Origin: an uncultured bacterium
GTDB lineage: Bacteria; Verrucomicrobiota; Lentisphaeria; Victivallales; UBA1829
Length of the DNA stretch: 49,032 bases
Direction of reading: 5' to 3'
NCBI GenBank assembly: GCA_902780135.1
Contig: CACZEK010000020.1
Coordinates: 1 to 49,032 of the forward strand
Position 1 is the stretch's first letter, and every line of letters begins with the position of its first letter. The translations under genes and the position numbers were made by a program. Positions 35,041-43,073 of the stretch are shown here, piece after piece. The notes under the pieces are model-generated. The model was not told the origin of the DNA. It saw nothing but the letters and a program-made list of their open reading frames with translations, and did no database searches.

Positions 35041-35676
35041 ATGGATACTCCACTGACTAAAAACGATAGTAAAGTTCTAAAAATTGGAATCGGATCAGAA
35101 TATGTAACTGAATCCGCCCCGTATCGGATTAAAGATAGTGCATGCAGAGGGATGGTCTTTGAATCTGTTATTATCGGGGAAGGAATTACCATAATTGGAG
35201 CTGAAGCTTTTAAAGATTGCACACACCTTGTCTCTGTTAATCTTCCTGATGGAATAACAGAAATTGGTCCAGGTGCTTTTGAAGGCGATTATCTCTTATC
35301 CACTATTAATATTCCCAAATCTGTATCCAAAATTGGGAAAAGAGCTTTTTGCAATTGTATCAACCTTCTTACGATAGACATCCCTTCTGATACGGGACTG
35401 ATTAGTATCCAACGAACCCGAGATAAAGATACAGTCGGAATTTGGTGTTTTTTGATACTGTGTCTTATTGCGGGAATAACAGGTTTTGTTTATGTTAAAG
35501 GATCTATTTTCTTGCGTCTGCTGGGGTTTCTTGGAGGTTTTATTCTGCTTCCTCTCGGTTTTTTCTTTACCGAATACCTTATTTTTTCAAACGACACCGA
35601 AAAAATGGAAATACGGAATGAAGTCCGCGATTTTCTGGAAGAATTAGAAGGTAAGATAAAAAGAAAACATAAATAA
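35041..35676 (+). CDS. Leucine-rich-repeat (BspA-type) membrane protein
   Basis: 211 residues. Residues 35-115 hold three LRR_5 units (IGEGITIIGAEAFKDCTHLV, LPDGITEIGPGAFEGDYLL, IPKSVSKIGKRAFCNCINLL). Two membrane segments follow at about 130-148 and 153-177, then a charged helical tail (EVRDFLEELEGKIKRKHK). The repeats have no signal peptide before them and so probably face the cytoplasm. It forms a two-gene unit with the AIDA-repeat gene. Confidence 0.75.
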   Translation: MDTPLTKNDSKVLKIGIGSEYVTESAPYRIKDSACRGMVFESVIIGEGITIIGAEAFKDCTHLVSVNLPDGITEIGPGAFEGDYLLSTINIPKSVSKIGKRAFCNCINLLTIDIPSDTGLISIQRTRDKDTVGIWCFLILCLIAGITGFVYVKGSIFLRLLGFLGGFILLPLGFFFTEYLIFSNDTEKMEIRNEVRDFLEELEGKIKRKHK

Positions 35677-35770
35677 TACCCTCCTTAGAAATGTTTTCAC
35701 ACCTTATTTGCTAAAGGCATCCATTAAAATATCGAAAAACACAAAAAAATCTTGGCATGAAAGGTTTTTT

Positions 35771-37999
35771 ATGAGCGAAAACAAGACAAAATATTTCGTT
35801 AATCTTTCAGGAACGGAAGTGGACTTCTCTGGTGTCGCGACTGACAGCGTTCCAGAAGTTGACATCAGCGATGATATTCTCGAAGAAAAGCTGTCTTATT
35901 TGATGCTCTGGCGGAATCCTTCTTATTTTTCTGTTTATACCAATCGTCCAGCAAAAGACCCCTGCTGGGATTGTGAAAACAGCAAGGAGTCAAACCCTCG
36001 TTTATTTACTCCTGATTGCAGGTCTGGTCATAATTTAATCGAATATGTTGACCCCTGCGACAAAAAAAGACAGTTTCTTTATCCATATGAAAATTATTCC
36101 TTCCTTTCATATGCAAACGGGAACATGGTACATGTTTGCGAGGACGAAGGAATCCCTTTCAAAGAAAGATATGCATATGGCAAACTTCCACACTATGATA
36201 GAACATTAAGGAATTATTTTAAGGAAGGTGGGATATACAGCCCCGTAAAAATTGATGATGCAATTGTTTGTCATCAAACGATTCTTGGTAAACTTTTAGA
36301 TCATTTTTACCCCAAGCAAACGAATTGGCGTCCTCCTCAACAAACGCTTTATAATAAGAAAGAGAACTATCATTTGCCATTATCATTCCGATTCAACCGA
36401 GAAAGTGGAGTTGGAGACAGCCTTGTCTTAAAAGCATACAACATTTGGGATCACCAATTTCTTAAAGCCTATTATCCGGTATCGCTCGTCCATTTGCCTA
36501 AAAACAAGCCTAAAGAGCTCCAGTATTCAATACCGGATCAGCTTTGGGCAAAAATACCGAGAGAAGACAGGCAAAAGCTTTATAATCTTGATAAGATTAT
36601 TACTGCAAAGAAGGTCGTCATTTGTGCTGCGATAGAAGATGCGTGGATATTGCAAAGAACAAACGACACCACGGATGTAGTCTTTACATCGTTCAAGTGC
36701 GATGGATGGAAGTATGATCAGGTTGACTTTTCTGAATTAAAAGATAAAGAAATAATCATCTTGATCTCAAATTATAATGGGAGCTCTTTAGCCGAAGAAT
36801 ACTGCGATACAGAAAAATTAGTTTCGCATTTGGAAAGCATCAAGATTTCAAATATCTCTTTTGTTCAGAGGGAAATCGTCTATCCATCTATTGAAGGTAT
36901 CTGGAGTTATCAAGAGCTTGTTGATGTGTATAAAAAACAGCCTCCGACGATAAAAGAAAAATCTCTCATGAGTTTTACAAGAGAACAATTCGACGAGTAT
37001 CTTAAACGGGCAAAAGAGGAGGTTGAACGAAAAGAAGCAGAATCCGTAGATAAACCATTCTATTTGCAAGAAGAAAAGATAGTGTTTGATTCCGAAGAAG
37101 ACACGGAAGTTAAAAGCATTTATGATAAGATGCTAATAAGACCTGTTCTGTATGAAGGAACGGTTACGGTTCTTTCTGCATTGGCAAAAACAGGCAAAAC
37201 CAGATTCACATTGAAACTTTGCAAGCTCTTAATAACTAAAAATTCAAGGGAATCTGCAATTTCAGGAATGGCAATCAAAAAATGCTATCGAGAACCCGAG
37301 AGTGAAAAATGCGCTGTTTATCTTGCTTATGACAAAAATATATCAAATGAAATTGATTCGATTAAAAAGAATGATTTTAATAACTCAGATTTATTTGTCT
37401 CCATAAACCTTAAGGAGCTTGGAAATTTGCCTAAAGGAGACGCGAATGCCATGATTGAAAAAATCAGAGAGAAAGCAGTATATAAAAGCACTGGCAAGCC
37501 TATTCCCGTAGGAATGATTGTAATTGATACAGTAAGGGCATTTTCTGGGCAGGATAAAAATGTTGATATTGTAAAAAATGTATCAAACAAACTGACAGAG
37601 GCGTTTCCTCTTGCAGCTATCATGTGGATCCATCATCTTAACAAAGAAGGGAAAGCTTCTGGTGGAGATGAGTTCGTAGGGGTTGCAACAATAAATATCA
37701 TGTTTGAGAGATATAAAGATTTCTCAAATTCAAACAAGAAATTCCATTATAGTATTCTTGACTCAAATCTTCTCTTTTCAGACGAGGATGCAGAAGCGAA
37801 TGTTTGTCTGACAGAAGAGGGAGACTTTAGCACAGTAGATCCAGAAAGAACAGATGATGAAATGGAGCTTATAGCTTATAAGAATTACACAAAAAAAGTC
37901 AAAGGCAAGAAAGTTATGAAAGCAAACCAAGCAGCAAATCTTTTAGGTTACAAAGAAGCAAGTGCTATCAGGCATAAAAAAATGGATCAAAAACAATAA
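35771..37999 (+). CDS. Primase/helicase-like replication ATPase of the element
   Basis: 742 residues. The C-terminal third is a RecA-like (AAA_25/RepA-type) ATPase: Walker A LAKTGKTR near residue 470, Walker B GMIVIDTVRAF near 580, and AIMWIHHLNKEG after it. The N-terminal 60-100 residues carry PCWDC and PDCRSGH, a possible zinc ribbon. Residues about 275-345 look like a decayed TOPRIM fold: KKVVICAAIEDAWIL lacks the catalytic Glu, and IIILISNYNGSSLAEEY lacks the DxD pair. The order zinc-TOPRIM-helicase recalls phage primase-helicases, but primase activity is doubtful. The start at 35771 (MSENK) is chosen because upstream codons look non-coding. Confidence 0.7.
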   Translation: MSENKTKYFVNLSGTEVDFSGVATDSVPEVDISDDILEEKLSYLMLWRNPSYFSVYTNRPAKDPCWDCENSKESNPRLFTPDCRSGHNLIEYVDPCDKKRQFLYPYENYSFLSYANGNMVHVCEDEGIPFKERYAYGKLPHYDRTLRNYFKEGGIYSPVKIDDAIVCHQTILGKLLDHFYPKQTNWRPPQQTLYNKKENYHLPLSFRFNRESGVGDSLVLKAYNIWDHQFLKAYYPVSLVHLPKNKPKELQYSIPDQLWAKIPREDRQKLYNLDKIITAKKVVICAAIEDAWILQRTNDTTDVVFTSFKCDGWKYDQVDFSELKDKEIIILISNYNGSSLAEEYCDTEKLVSHLESIKISNISFVQREIVYPSIEGIWSYQELVDVYKKQPPTIKEKSLMSFTREQFDEYLKRAKEEVERKEAESVDKPFYLQEEKIVFDSEEDTEVKSIYDKMLIRPVLYEGTVTVLSALAKTGKTRFTLKLCKLLITKNSRESAISGMAIKKCYREPESEKCAVYLAYDKNISNEIDSIKKNDFNNSDLFVSINLKELGNLPKGDANAMIEKIREKAVYKSTGKPIPVGMIVIDTVRAFSGQDKNVDIVKNVSNKLTEAFPLAAIMWIHHLNKEGKASGGDEFVGVATINIMFERYKDFSNSNKKFHYSILDSNLLFSDEDAEANVCLTEEGDFSTVDPERTDDEMELIAYKNYTKKVKGKKVMKANQAANLLGYKEASAIRHKKMDQKQ

Positions 38000-38271
38000 T
38001 TTCTTGATTCAGTGTCTGAAAATACAGTAAAAATAGAGATTACCATTCAAAATGAGAAATTCTGTTCCATGGTGCAGATTATTTCTTGTAGTAAGAATGT
38101 AATAAGAATTTCACATCAACAGTAATCTTGAAAGTGTATTCCTTAAATCTTGGTTATAGATTTATTGAAATACTCCCATGTGATAAATGGTATTGGAGAC
38201 AGTATTCATTGATTTATAGGAAGTGATGTTCTGTTTGAATAGGCATATATTTTCTTGAGATTATCATGGTT
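38000..38271. other. AT-rich intergenic region between convergent genes
   Basis: 272 bases without a supported gene or strong hairpin. It separates the plus-strand ATPase gene from the minus-strand Gp2-like gene. Confidence 0.6.
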
Positions 38272-38835
38272 TTACTGATTCTTTCTTTTTCTCGATATTG
38301 AACGAAAGAAGGTCTTTCCTTTCACTTCCTTCTTCTGACCGACCTTGGTTATATAGCTGAGCTGTCTGCTCACTTCATCGAGGTCAAATTGATTCGTGTT
38401 ATTCCGTTCAATCACGATACCATTTCTATGGTCTCTATTGCATTCATCAATGATCCCTGTTCTTGTTCCTGGAGGAAGACCAAGCAGATTGTTAATTGCC
38501 ACATTTGCATTGTCAAGATGTGGCTTAACTGACTCAGTTTTATTCCCATTAGAGAATATGGCAAAATGATAGTGCTTGTTACCATTAGAGCTAATTTCAC
38601 GAACTCCAATATATGAAGTGTCATATCCTGCTCTTCTCTCTTTTTCAATAAATCTCTGTGTGAATTTGGAAATATTCTTCTTCTCATCTTCCTCAAAGGA
38701 ATGAACGTCAAATCTCATAACAAATACTTTGCAATGCTTTTCAAGTGATTCGTTCATAAGCTCATCAACTGCATTCACAATATCGCTTCTCAAAGCAATT
38801 CTCAAAAATGATTCAGGGTTAATTATCATAGTCAT
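38272..38835 (-). CDS. Inovirus Gp2 / YagK-YfjJ family protein
   Basis: 187 residues. The family layout is visible: VFVMRFDVHSF (residues 37-47), FTQRFIEKERR, then YIGVREISSNGNKHYHFAIF with the HYH motif at 88-90, and the C-terminal SYITKVG (160-166). Relatives occur in filamentous phages and cryptic prophages, where a role in replication initiation has been suggested from the HUH-like histidine pattern. A catalytic tyrosine is not obvious, so the activity is uncertain. A second ATG six bases downstream is an alternative start. Confidence 0.65.
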   Translation of the reverse strand: MTMIINPESFLRIALRSDIVNAVDELMNESLEKHCKVFVMRFDVHSFEEDEKKNISKFTQRFIEKERRAGYDTSYIGVREISSNGNKHYHFAIFSNGNKTESVKPHLDNANVAINNLLGLPPGTRTGIIDECNRDHRNGIVIERNNTNQFDLDEVSRQLSYITKVGQKKEVKGKTFFRSISRKRKNQ

Positions 38836-39219
38836 CTTTTTTGTTCTCCAATGAGAGTTTATATTTTAAAATAGTGTAGTAAAGAAGTGATTTGAATAAT
38901 CTAAACAGTATCGACATATATATTTATATTCTCTATCATCATCATTTCATTGTTGTTGTATCTCTTTGTCCCCTAAGATGAATCTATCTATTGAATGCAT
39001 TTGTAATACATTCATTAGATGTTGACATATATAGTAATACATATTATCCGAGATGCTCAATCATACAACTCTGCTTATTTTACGAGAAGTGTTTCTGAGA
39101 CTCCTGTTCAACACTTGACATACTATGTTGCGTGAGTTGTTAATTCTTTATATCTGATTATAATCTAACAAATAATGCCATTATATACACTATATTTTAC
39201 AAAAGGGAGAACTTTTACT
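38836..39219. promoter_or_regulatory. AT-rich divergent intergenic region, possible origin or operator
   Basis: 384 bases between the two divergent Gp2-like genes. It holds a 23-base imperfect palindrome at 38992-39014 (TGAATG-C-ATT-TGT-AAT-A-CATTCA) just before a TTGACA at 39022-39027, and a second TTGACA at 39114-39119. The composition is very AT-rich. It is the best candidate for an element origin or control region; no iterons are obvious. Confidence 0.4.
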
Positions 39220-39690
39220 ATGACTAATCAAATTGATCAAATTGAAAAAGTCAGCACCATGATCGACACTTTTTCAACAAGTTTTGGTTCTGCAAGAGCA
39301 GCTATCTACTTTTTTCCAAAACTACAGGAACATACCCAGTTTACAAGATTTCTCAATTCTTTCCTAACTTTACTTCGTAGAGCGAATTGTCGTCCTGCTT
39401 ACTCCTGGATTTATGATTCCAATAGAGAACACTATAATTTTATTCTAATTATCAATGGCTACTTCCGAAATGATGTCCAGGATATTACCGATGTTGCCCA
39501 AAGACTCTGGAGCAACTATTCTACGGAACCAATCAACTTTATTGCTGATATTCCTGTAAAACTTGACACCTTGGCATCTGACAAGCAGCATATTCTTGAT
39601 GTGCTGGACCAGTCTTCATTCTTCCCAAATGAGCCACAAAGAATCCTTAATCTTCATCAAAGAGCTTTTGCTTGTTCTAGGCTATTCTGA
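39220..39690 (+). CDS. Second Gp2-like protein (HYNF variant)
   Basis: 156 residues. AAIYFFPKLQEHTQFTRFL, AYSWIYDSNREHYNFILIING and the following AQRLWSNYST match the layout of the Gp2/YagK-YfjJ domain (strand, WxxxE-like, HYHxxL, lW), but the second motif histidine is Asn (H71-Y72-N73-F74). The C-terminal SYLTK-like segment is missing, so this may be a shortened or inactive paralogue of the product at 38272. GGGAG lies about ten bases before the ATG at 39220. Confidence 0.5.
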   Translation: MTNQIDQIEKVSTMIDTFSTSFGSARAAIYFFPKLQEHTQFTRFLNSFLTLLRRANCRPAYSWIYDSNREHYNFILIINGYFRNDVQDITDVAQRLWSNYSTEPINFIADIPVKLDTLASDKQHILDVLDQSSFFPNEPQRILNLHQRAFACSRLF

Positions 39691-39835
39691 GTTTCAAATA
39701 GATGTAATCTATTATTTCATGATGTCTTTCTTCCTTGTTTAAATATATATTCCTTCTATGGTCTATAATAGACATTACTCTTTTCTGCCTTAATACACAA
39801 GGCGCATCAAACATATCTTAAACAAGGAGAAAAAA

Positions 39836-40099
39836 ATGATCGACACTACAACAATCAATCACGACGTGTCTGCACATGTCCAGACTAATCCCAAAAATCA
39901 CAACTCCGTGACAAAGCAAAGCCCCATCGACGAACTTATTTCTGCTGTTGATGACTTCAAGGCAAAGCTGAAAGCATTGTCTGAAGAATCAGTCGTCATC
40001 AGCCGTAAAGTCCGTGAGGTTTCCATTCGATTAAAACAGAGTGAGCGAGAAGCAAGGCGTTCTTTGCGATCTCTTGACGGTACACCGATGACAATCTGA
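39836..40099 (+). CDS. Unknown small coiled-coil protein
   Basis: 87 residues. Residues about 30-78 form a continuous amphipathic helix (IDELISAVDDFKAKLKAL, then VREVSIRLKQSEREARR), ending in a basic patch. AAGGAG lies seven bases before the start. A TATAAT at 39764 could be its -10 box but lacks a matching -35. It is probably the first gene of the transcript that continues to 42685. Confidence 0.65.
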   Translation: MIDTTTINHDVSAHVQTNPKNHNSVTKQSPIDELISAVDDFKAKLKALSEESVVISRKVREVSIRLKQSEREARRSLRSLDGTPMTI

Positions 40100-40209
40100 G
40101 CTTGTTTACACTTGTTGTGTTTACTGTGGTAAAAAATTTGTATCTTAGTGATTATTATATGTTGGAACAATCCCCCCGTAAACTCAACAATATAAGGAGA
40201 CGAATTAAT

Positions 40210-40689
40210 ATGAAAATCGTTCTCAGCACTCAGGTGCAAAATCGTAATCGCAACTTCTCTATCCAAGTTGAAGACATCTTCGACAACAAGAATCCGCAGA
40301 AGATCCAGGACATGCTGGATACCTTGGACGAATTCATCCCTTCAGGGAAGAATCTTCCGATTCATGTTCAGTATTCGCCGGAAAGCCAATTTGATTCACA
40401 GTCCACATCGTTCATCCCAGACAAAGGTTCCCAAACCTATCTGAAGAAACCGTGGAATAAGAATCAGGGGAATGATTCGGAAAAAACGTTTCCTGCAACA
40501 AATCGGCAAATAGGTTATCTTCGCGACATACTTTGCCAGCTTAATATTCCGGAATCCCAAATATGTCAGGATTACAATGTTGACTGCATTGAGCATTTCC
40601 CAGGTAATGTTGCTCAGAAGCTTATTGGAGATCTTTTAAAAACGCTCTCCCAATCCAAACATAATAAAGGAACGCGTTATGAATATTGA
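40210..40689 (+). CDS. Unknown protein with shared C-terminal domain, member 1
   Basis: 159 residues. The N-terminal part (MKIVLSTQVQNRNRNFSIQV) is beta-like and followed by a polar linker. The last 55 residues form a helical domain: ATNRQIGYLRDILCQLNI, then QDYNVDCIEHFPGNVAQKLI. The same layout (xxxxQhxxLxxh, YxVxxhExh) ends the next two proteins and is common at the C-termini of phage and plasmid recombination and ssDNA-related proteins. AAGGAG precedes the start at 40210. It overlaps the next gene by 11 bases. Confidence 0.65.
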   Translation: MKIVLSTQVQNRNRNFSIQVEDIFDNKNPQKIQDMLDTLDEFIPSGKNLPIHVQYSPESQFDSQSTSFIPDKGSQTYLKKPWNKNQGNDSEKTFPATNRQIGYLRDILCQLNIPESQICQDYNVDCIEHFPGNVAQKLIGDLLKTLSQSKHNKGTRYEY

Positions 40690-41071
40690 GTTAACTATCC
40701 GAATTCCACATTGTAATCCAGTTGAATTATGTATAAGAGACTGTGAACTTTCAGCTTTGCTCAATCTGCTTATCGAGCTGTTTGATTCTTATCATAGCAA
40801 TTTGAAAAACAGGATTAACATTTTGGAAAGTGAATTGGCATCGGATTCTGACTTCCTTTCCAGATTAGGGCGCAAGCTCACAGTAAATCAAGTACAGGAT
40901 TTTAGAAGGATCTTGGAAAAGCGCCAATTATCCGTAAGGGAAATCTGTAAAAAGTATAGAAAAGACCGTCTCGAAGACCTTACTGGATCTGATGCTTTGG
41001 ATGTTGTCACTGGAATCCTCTTGGCAGAACAAAAGCACGAATCAAAAACTAAAACAAAAAGCAATCATTAA
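40679..41071 (+). CDS. Unknown protein with shared C-terminal domain, member 2
   Basis: 130 residues. N-terminal strand MNIELTIRIPHCNPVELCI, a central coiled helix (residues 40-60), then the same C-terminal domain as its neighbours: LTVNQVQDFRRILEKRQL and KKYRKDRLEDLTGSDAL. A lysine-rich tail (KHESKTKTKSNH) ends it. It overlaps member 1, so translation is probably coupled. Confidence 0.62.
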   Translation: MNIELTIRIPHCNPVELCIRDCELSALLNLLIELFDSYHSNLKNRINILESELASDSDFLSRLGRKLTVNQVQDFRRILEKRQLSVREICKKYRKDRLEDLTGSDALDVVTGILLAEQKHESKTKTKSNH

Positions 41072-41077
41072 CACTCA

Positions 41078-41107
41078 CATCGCTGGTAGCTTCCGCTACC
41101 AGCGATG
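41078..41107 (+). other. Perfect hairpin between members 2 and 3
   Basis: 13-pair stem CATCGCTGGTAGC / GCTACCAGCGATG (41078-41090 with 41095-41107) with a TTCC loop. No T-run follows, so it is more likely an mRNA processing or stability element than a terminator. Confidence 0.7.
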
Positions 41108-41137
41108 CACTCAACAAAACGAAAGGCCCCTCAACAA

Positions 41138-41575
41138 ATGTTAAAACTCAACGCCTCCTATTCGAAGAAAGTCCCGGCTGAAGCCGAGTATTCGTCCCAA
41201 TCCTACCACGCCACCATTGAAATCGAACTGCCTGATGGGCTGACTCAGGATCAGCTCAATGCAAAAATCCATGAGACTTTTGCACTCGTTCGTGACAGTG
41301 TGGAGTCTGAACTTCATGGGAATGTTCAGCAGTCGTCTCTGTCGGCACAATCTCCAAACGTGCCGTCGCATCAGAACGCATCGAATCCTGCCTACAGTAA
41401 AAAGCCCCATGAATCGTCGGCATCTCCCAAGCAGATAAAATACCTCGTCGATCTTGCGAGCCAGTTTGGAATGACGCCTGAAGACCTGAAGGAGAAATAC
41501 AACGTATCAGCACTTGAAAATCTGACAAAAGCCCAGTGCAGTCGAGCAATCGATGAACTGAGAAAGGCAGCGTGA
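41138..41575 (+). CDS. Unknown protein with shared C-terminal domain, member 3
   Basis: 145 residues from the ATG at 41138, with AAAGG about ten bases upstream. N-terminal beta-rich part MLKLNASYSKKVPAEAEYSS with HATIEIELPDGL, a Ser-rich linker (residues 75-98), then the shared domain ASPKQIKYLVDLASQFGM and EKYNVSALENLTKAQCSRAI. It is less AT-rich than members 1 and 2, so the three are not a recent duplication. Association with ssDNA or with the DUF932 product downstream is a guess from context. Confidence 0.68.
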   Translation: MLKLNASYSKKVPAEAEYSSQSYHATIEIELPDGLTQDQLNAKIHETFALVRDSVESELHGNVQQSSLSAQSPNVPSHQNASNPAYSKKPHESSASPKQIKYLVDLASQFGMTPEDLKEKYNVSALENLTKAQCSRAIDELRKAA

Positions 41576-41578
41576 CTC

Positions 41579-42310
41579 ATGGCTCTTATAATGGAAGAAG
41601 GCAAATTCGTGAGCAGAGAAGAAGTTGCTCGTATCGACACTCCCTGTTCGACTGCAACTTGGCGACCTGTTCCGCACATCGATGTGATCGAATCTGTAAC
41701 CCAGGCAGTCAATTCTCATGGGTGGAACATCGAGGGAGAGAAGTATGGTCTTGCCTCTGATGGACTGAAACTTTTTGGCGTGATGGAGATTTCCAGCTCG
41801 TCTTCTCCTGACTGGCAGCGCTGCATTGGTATTCGCAACAGCCACGACAAGAGTCTCGCGGTTGGTCTGACGGCTGGCATTGTTGTCTGCGTCTGCTCGA
41901 ATTTGGCATTTGGAGGCACGACCGTCATCAAACGCCGTCACACCACAGGAATTGACCTTGCTGCTCTCATTGACAGAGCAGTCGCATCTTTGGAGGACGA
42001 TTTTTTGACGGTGGAAACTGTTTCGGAAGATTTGAAGGATGCCTACCTCGAAAACGACGATGAAGCGAGAAGCTGCATCGTGCGTGCTGCCGAACTCGGT
42101 GTCATCAACTCCTGCGATATCCTGCCTGTATTCCACGAGTTCAAATCTCCCTCTCACGAGGATTTTGCAGAGCCGACACGTTGGAGTTTGATGAACGCCT
42201 TTACGGAAATCATGAAGAAATACTCTCCTCGACGGGTGGATCACAGCTATCTCGCGTTGAACAGAGCCTTTGGTCTGGATGGTCGTCCTGCTGCTCTCTT
42301 CGCAGCCTGA
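41579..42310 (+). CDS. DUF932 family protein
   Basis: 243 residues. The core IGIRNSHDKSLAVGLTAGI with VVVCSN-like VCVCSNLAFGG is the hallmark of DUF932 proteins of plasmids and phages. Their biochemical activity is not established. The N-terminal segment CSTATWRPVPHIDVIESV is also typical. It begins three bases after the stop of member 3 without a strong ribosome site, which points to coupled translation. Confidence 0.8.
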   Translation: MALIMEEGKFVSREEVARIDTPCSTATWRPVPHIDVIESVTQAVNSHGWNIEGEKYGLASDGLKLFGVMEISSSSSPDWQRCIGIRNSHDKSLAVGLTAGIVVCVCSNLAFGGTTVIKRRHTTGIDLAALIDRAVASLEDDFLTVETVSEDLKDAYLENDDEARSCIVRAAELGVINSCDILPVFHEFKSPSHEDFAEPTRWSLMNAFTEIMKKYSPRRVDHSYLALNRAFGLDGRPAALFAA

Positions 42311-42341
42311 AGTTGAACTCGTCTAAGCTCAAAAAAACAAA

Positions 42342-42363
42342 GTGGAGGTATCGTCACCTCCAC
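42342..42363 (+). other. Perfect hairpin after the DUF932 gene
   Basis: Stem GTGGAGGT / ACCTCCAC (42342-42349 with 42356-42363), loop ATCGTC. No T-run. It lies in the leader of the two short genes that follow and could mask or protect that mRNA. Confidence 0.65.
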
Positions 42364-42408
42364 CGAACCATCAAATACAACAACCACCACCACAGGAGGA
42401 ATCTACCA

Positions 42409-42549
42409 ATGGATTTCATTCGCCCAATCTTCGACGACGATGAAGATAATCCGCTTCTTTGGCTTGGCAAGCTCGCTGTAGCCGTCACAGTCGGTGCTGT
42501 CCTTTCGCACTTCGGCATTCCACGTCTGCCGGATAATGTCAAGTTCTAA
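42409..42549 (+). CDS. Short single-pass membrane protein, 46 residues
   Basis: Begins MDFIRPIFDDDEDNPLLWLG; hydrophobic stretch at about 16-34 (LLWLGKLAVAVTVGAVLSHF). GGAGGA lies eight bases before the ATG in the context CCACAGGAGGA, as at 33505. The acidic head and single helix resemble the 39-residue protein at 33505. Function unknown. Confidence 0.6.
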   Translation: MDFIRPIFDDDEDNPLLWLGKLAVAVTVGAVLSHFGIPRLPDNVKF

Positions 42550-42559
42550 GGAGATACCT

Positions 42560-42685
42560 ATGTCGTTTGTCCCGCCATTCATTCCCGCACCAAACATTGA
42601 AAGGCTTGCACTCGCTGTAATCGTCGCAGTTGGAATCGCAGGTCTGGGCTGGTCTGGTCTGAAAACCGACAGGATAATCCTGTAA
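42560..42685 (+). CDS. Short single-pass membrane protein, 41 residues
   Basis: MSFVPPFIPAPNIERLALAV with one hydrophobic helix at about 15-33 (LALAVIVAVGIAGLGW). AAGGAG lies upstream, overlapping the stop of the previous short gene. A strong terminator follows at 42710. Function unknown. Confidence 0.58.
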   Translation: MSFVPPFIPAPNIERLALAVIVAVGIAGLGWSGLKTDRIIL

Positions 42686-42709
42686 ACGGGTCTTGACCAA
42701 CAAGCCATT

Positions 42710-42737
42710 GAGAAGCCGAAAAAGGCTTCTCTTTTTT
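42710..42737 (+). terminator. Terminator of the element's rightward operon
   Basis: Stem GAGAAGCC / GGCTTCTC (42710-42717 with 42724-42731) followed by six T. Confidence 0.92.
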
Positions 42738-42861
42738 GGGCAGTTCATCCCTGTTGTTTTTTGCCAACGTGGCTGGGGTTGGGGATCGTCCAGTAATCAA
42801 ATGGCGGTAAAGAGGATGACCCGGATGCGGTTCTATATGGATTCCTGATTCTGGCTTTCAC

Positions 42862-43021
42862 TTTTCACGTTTTGAGGGTAAAACGTGAAAAAAAGACGTG
42901 AAAAAACCGCCAAAAAGGTGAAGAAGCACGCACTTCTCGTGAAAAAAAGCCGGTTTCACATGACGAAAAAACGGTCTGGCATGAAGAATTCTGAAAAGGG
43001 AAAAAAAAACAATTTTCACGT
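42862..43021. repeat. Cluster of CGTGAAAA boxes downstream of the integrase
   Basis: A perfect 12-pair inverted repeat TTTTCACGTTTT / AAAACGTGAAAA (42862-42873 with 42880-42891) is followed by direct copies CGTGAAAAAA at 42884, 42897 and 42938 and an inverted TTTTCACG at 43014-43021. No gene is supported in 42738-43073; a Lys-rich open frame over the boxes looks spurious. They could be integrase/excisionase arm sites or operator boxes. Confidence 0.5.
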
Positions 43022-43073
43022 TTCCATGGAATTGTTCCCGCATATCGAATCGAATCAAAAAAAACAGAACCGG

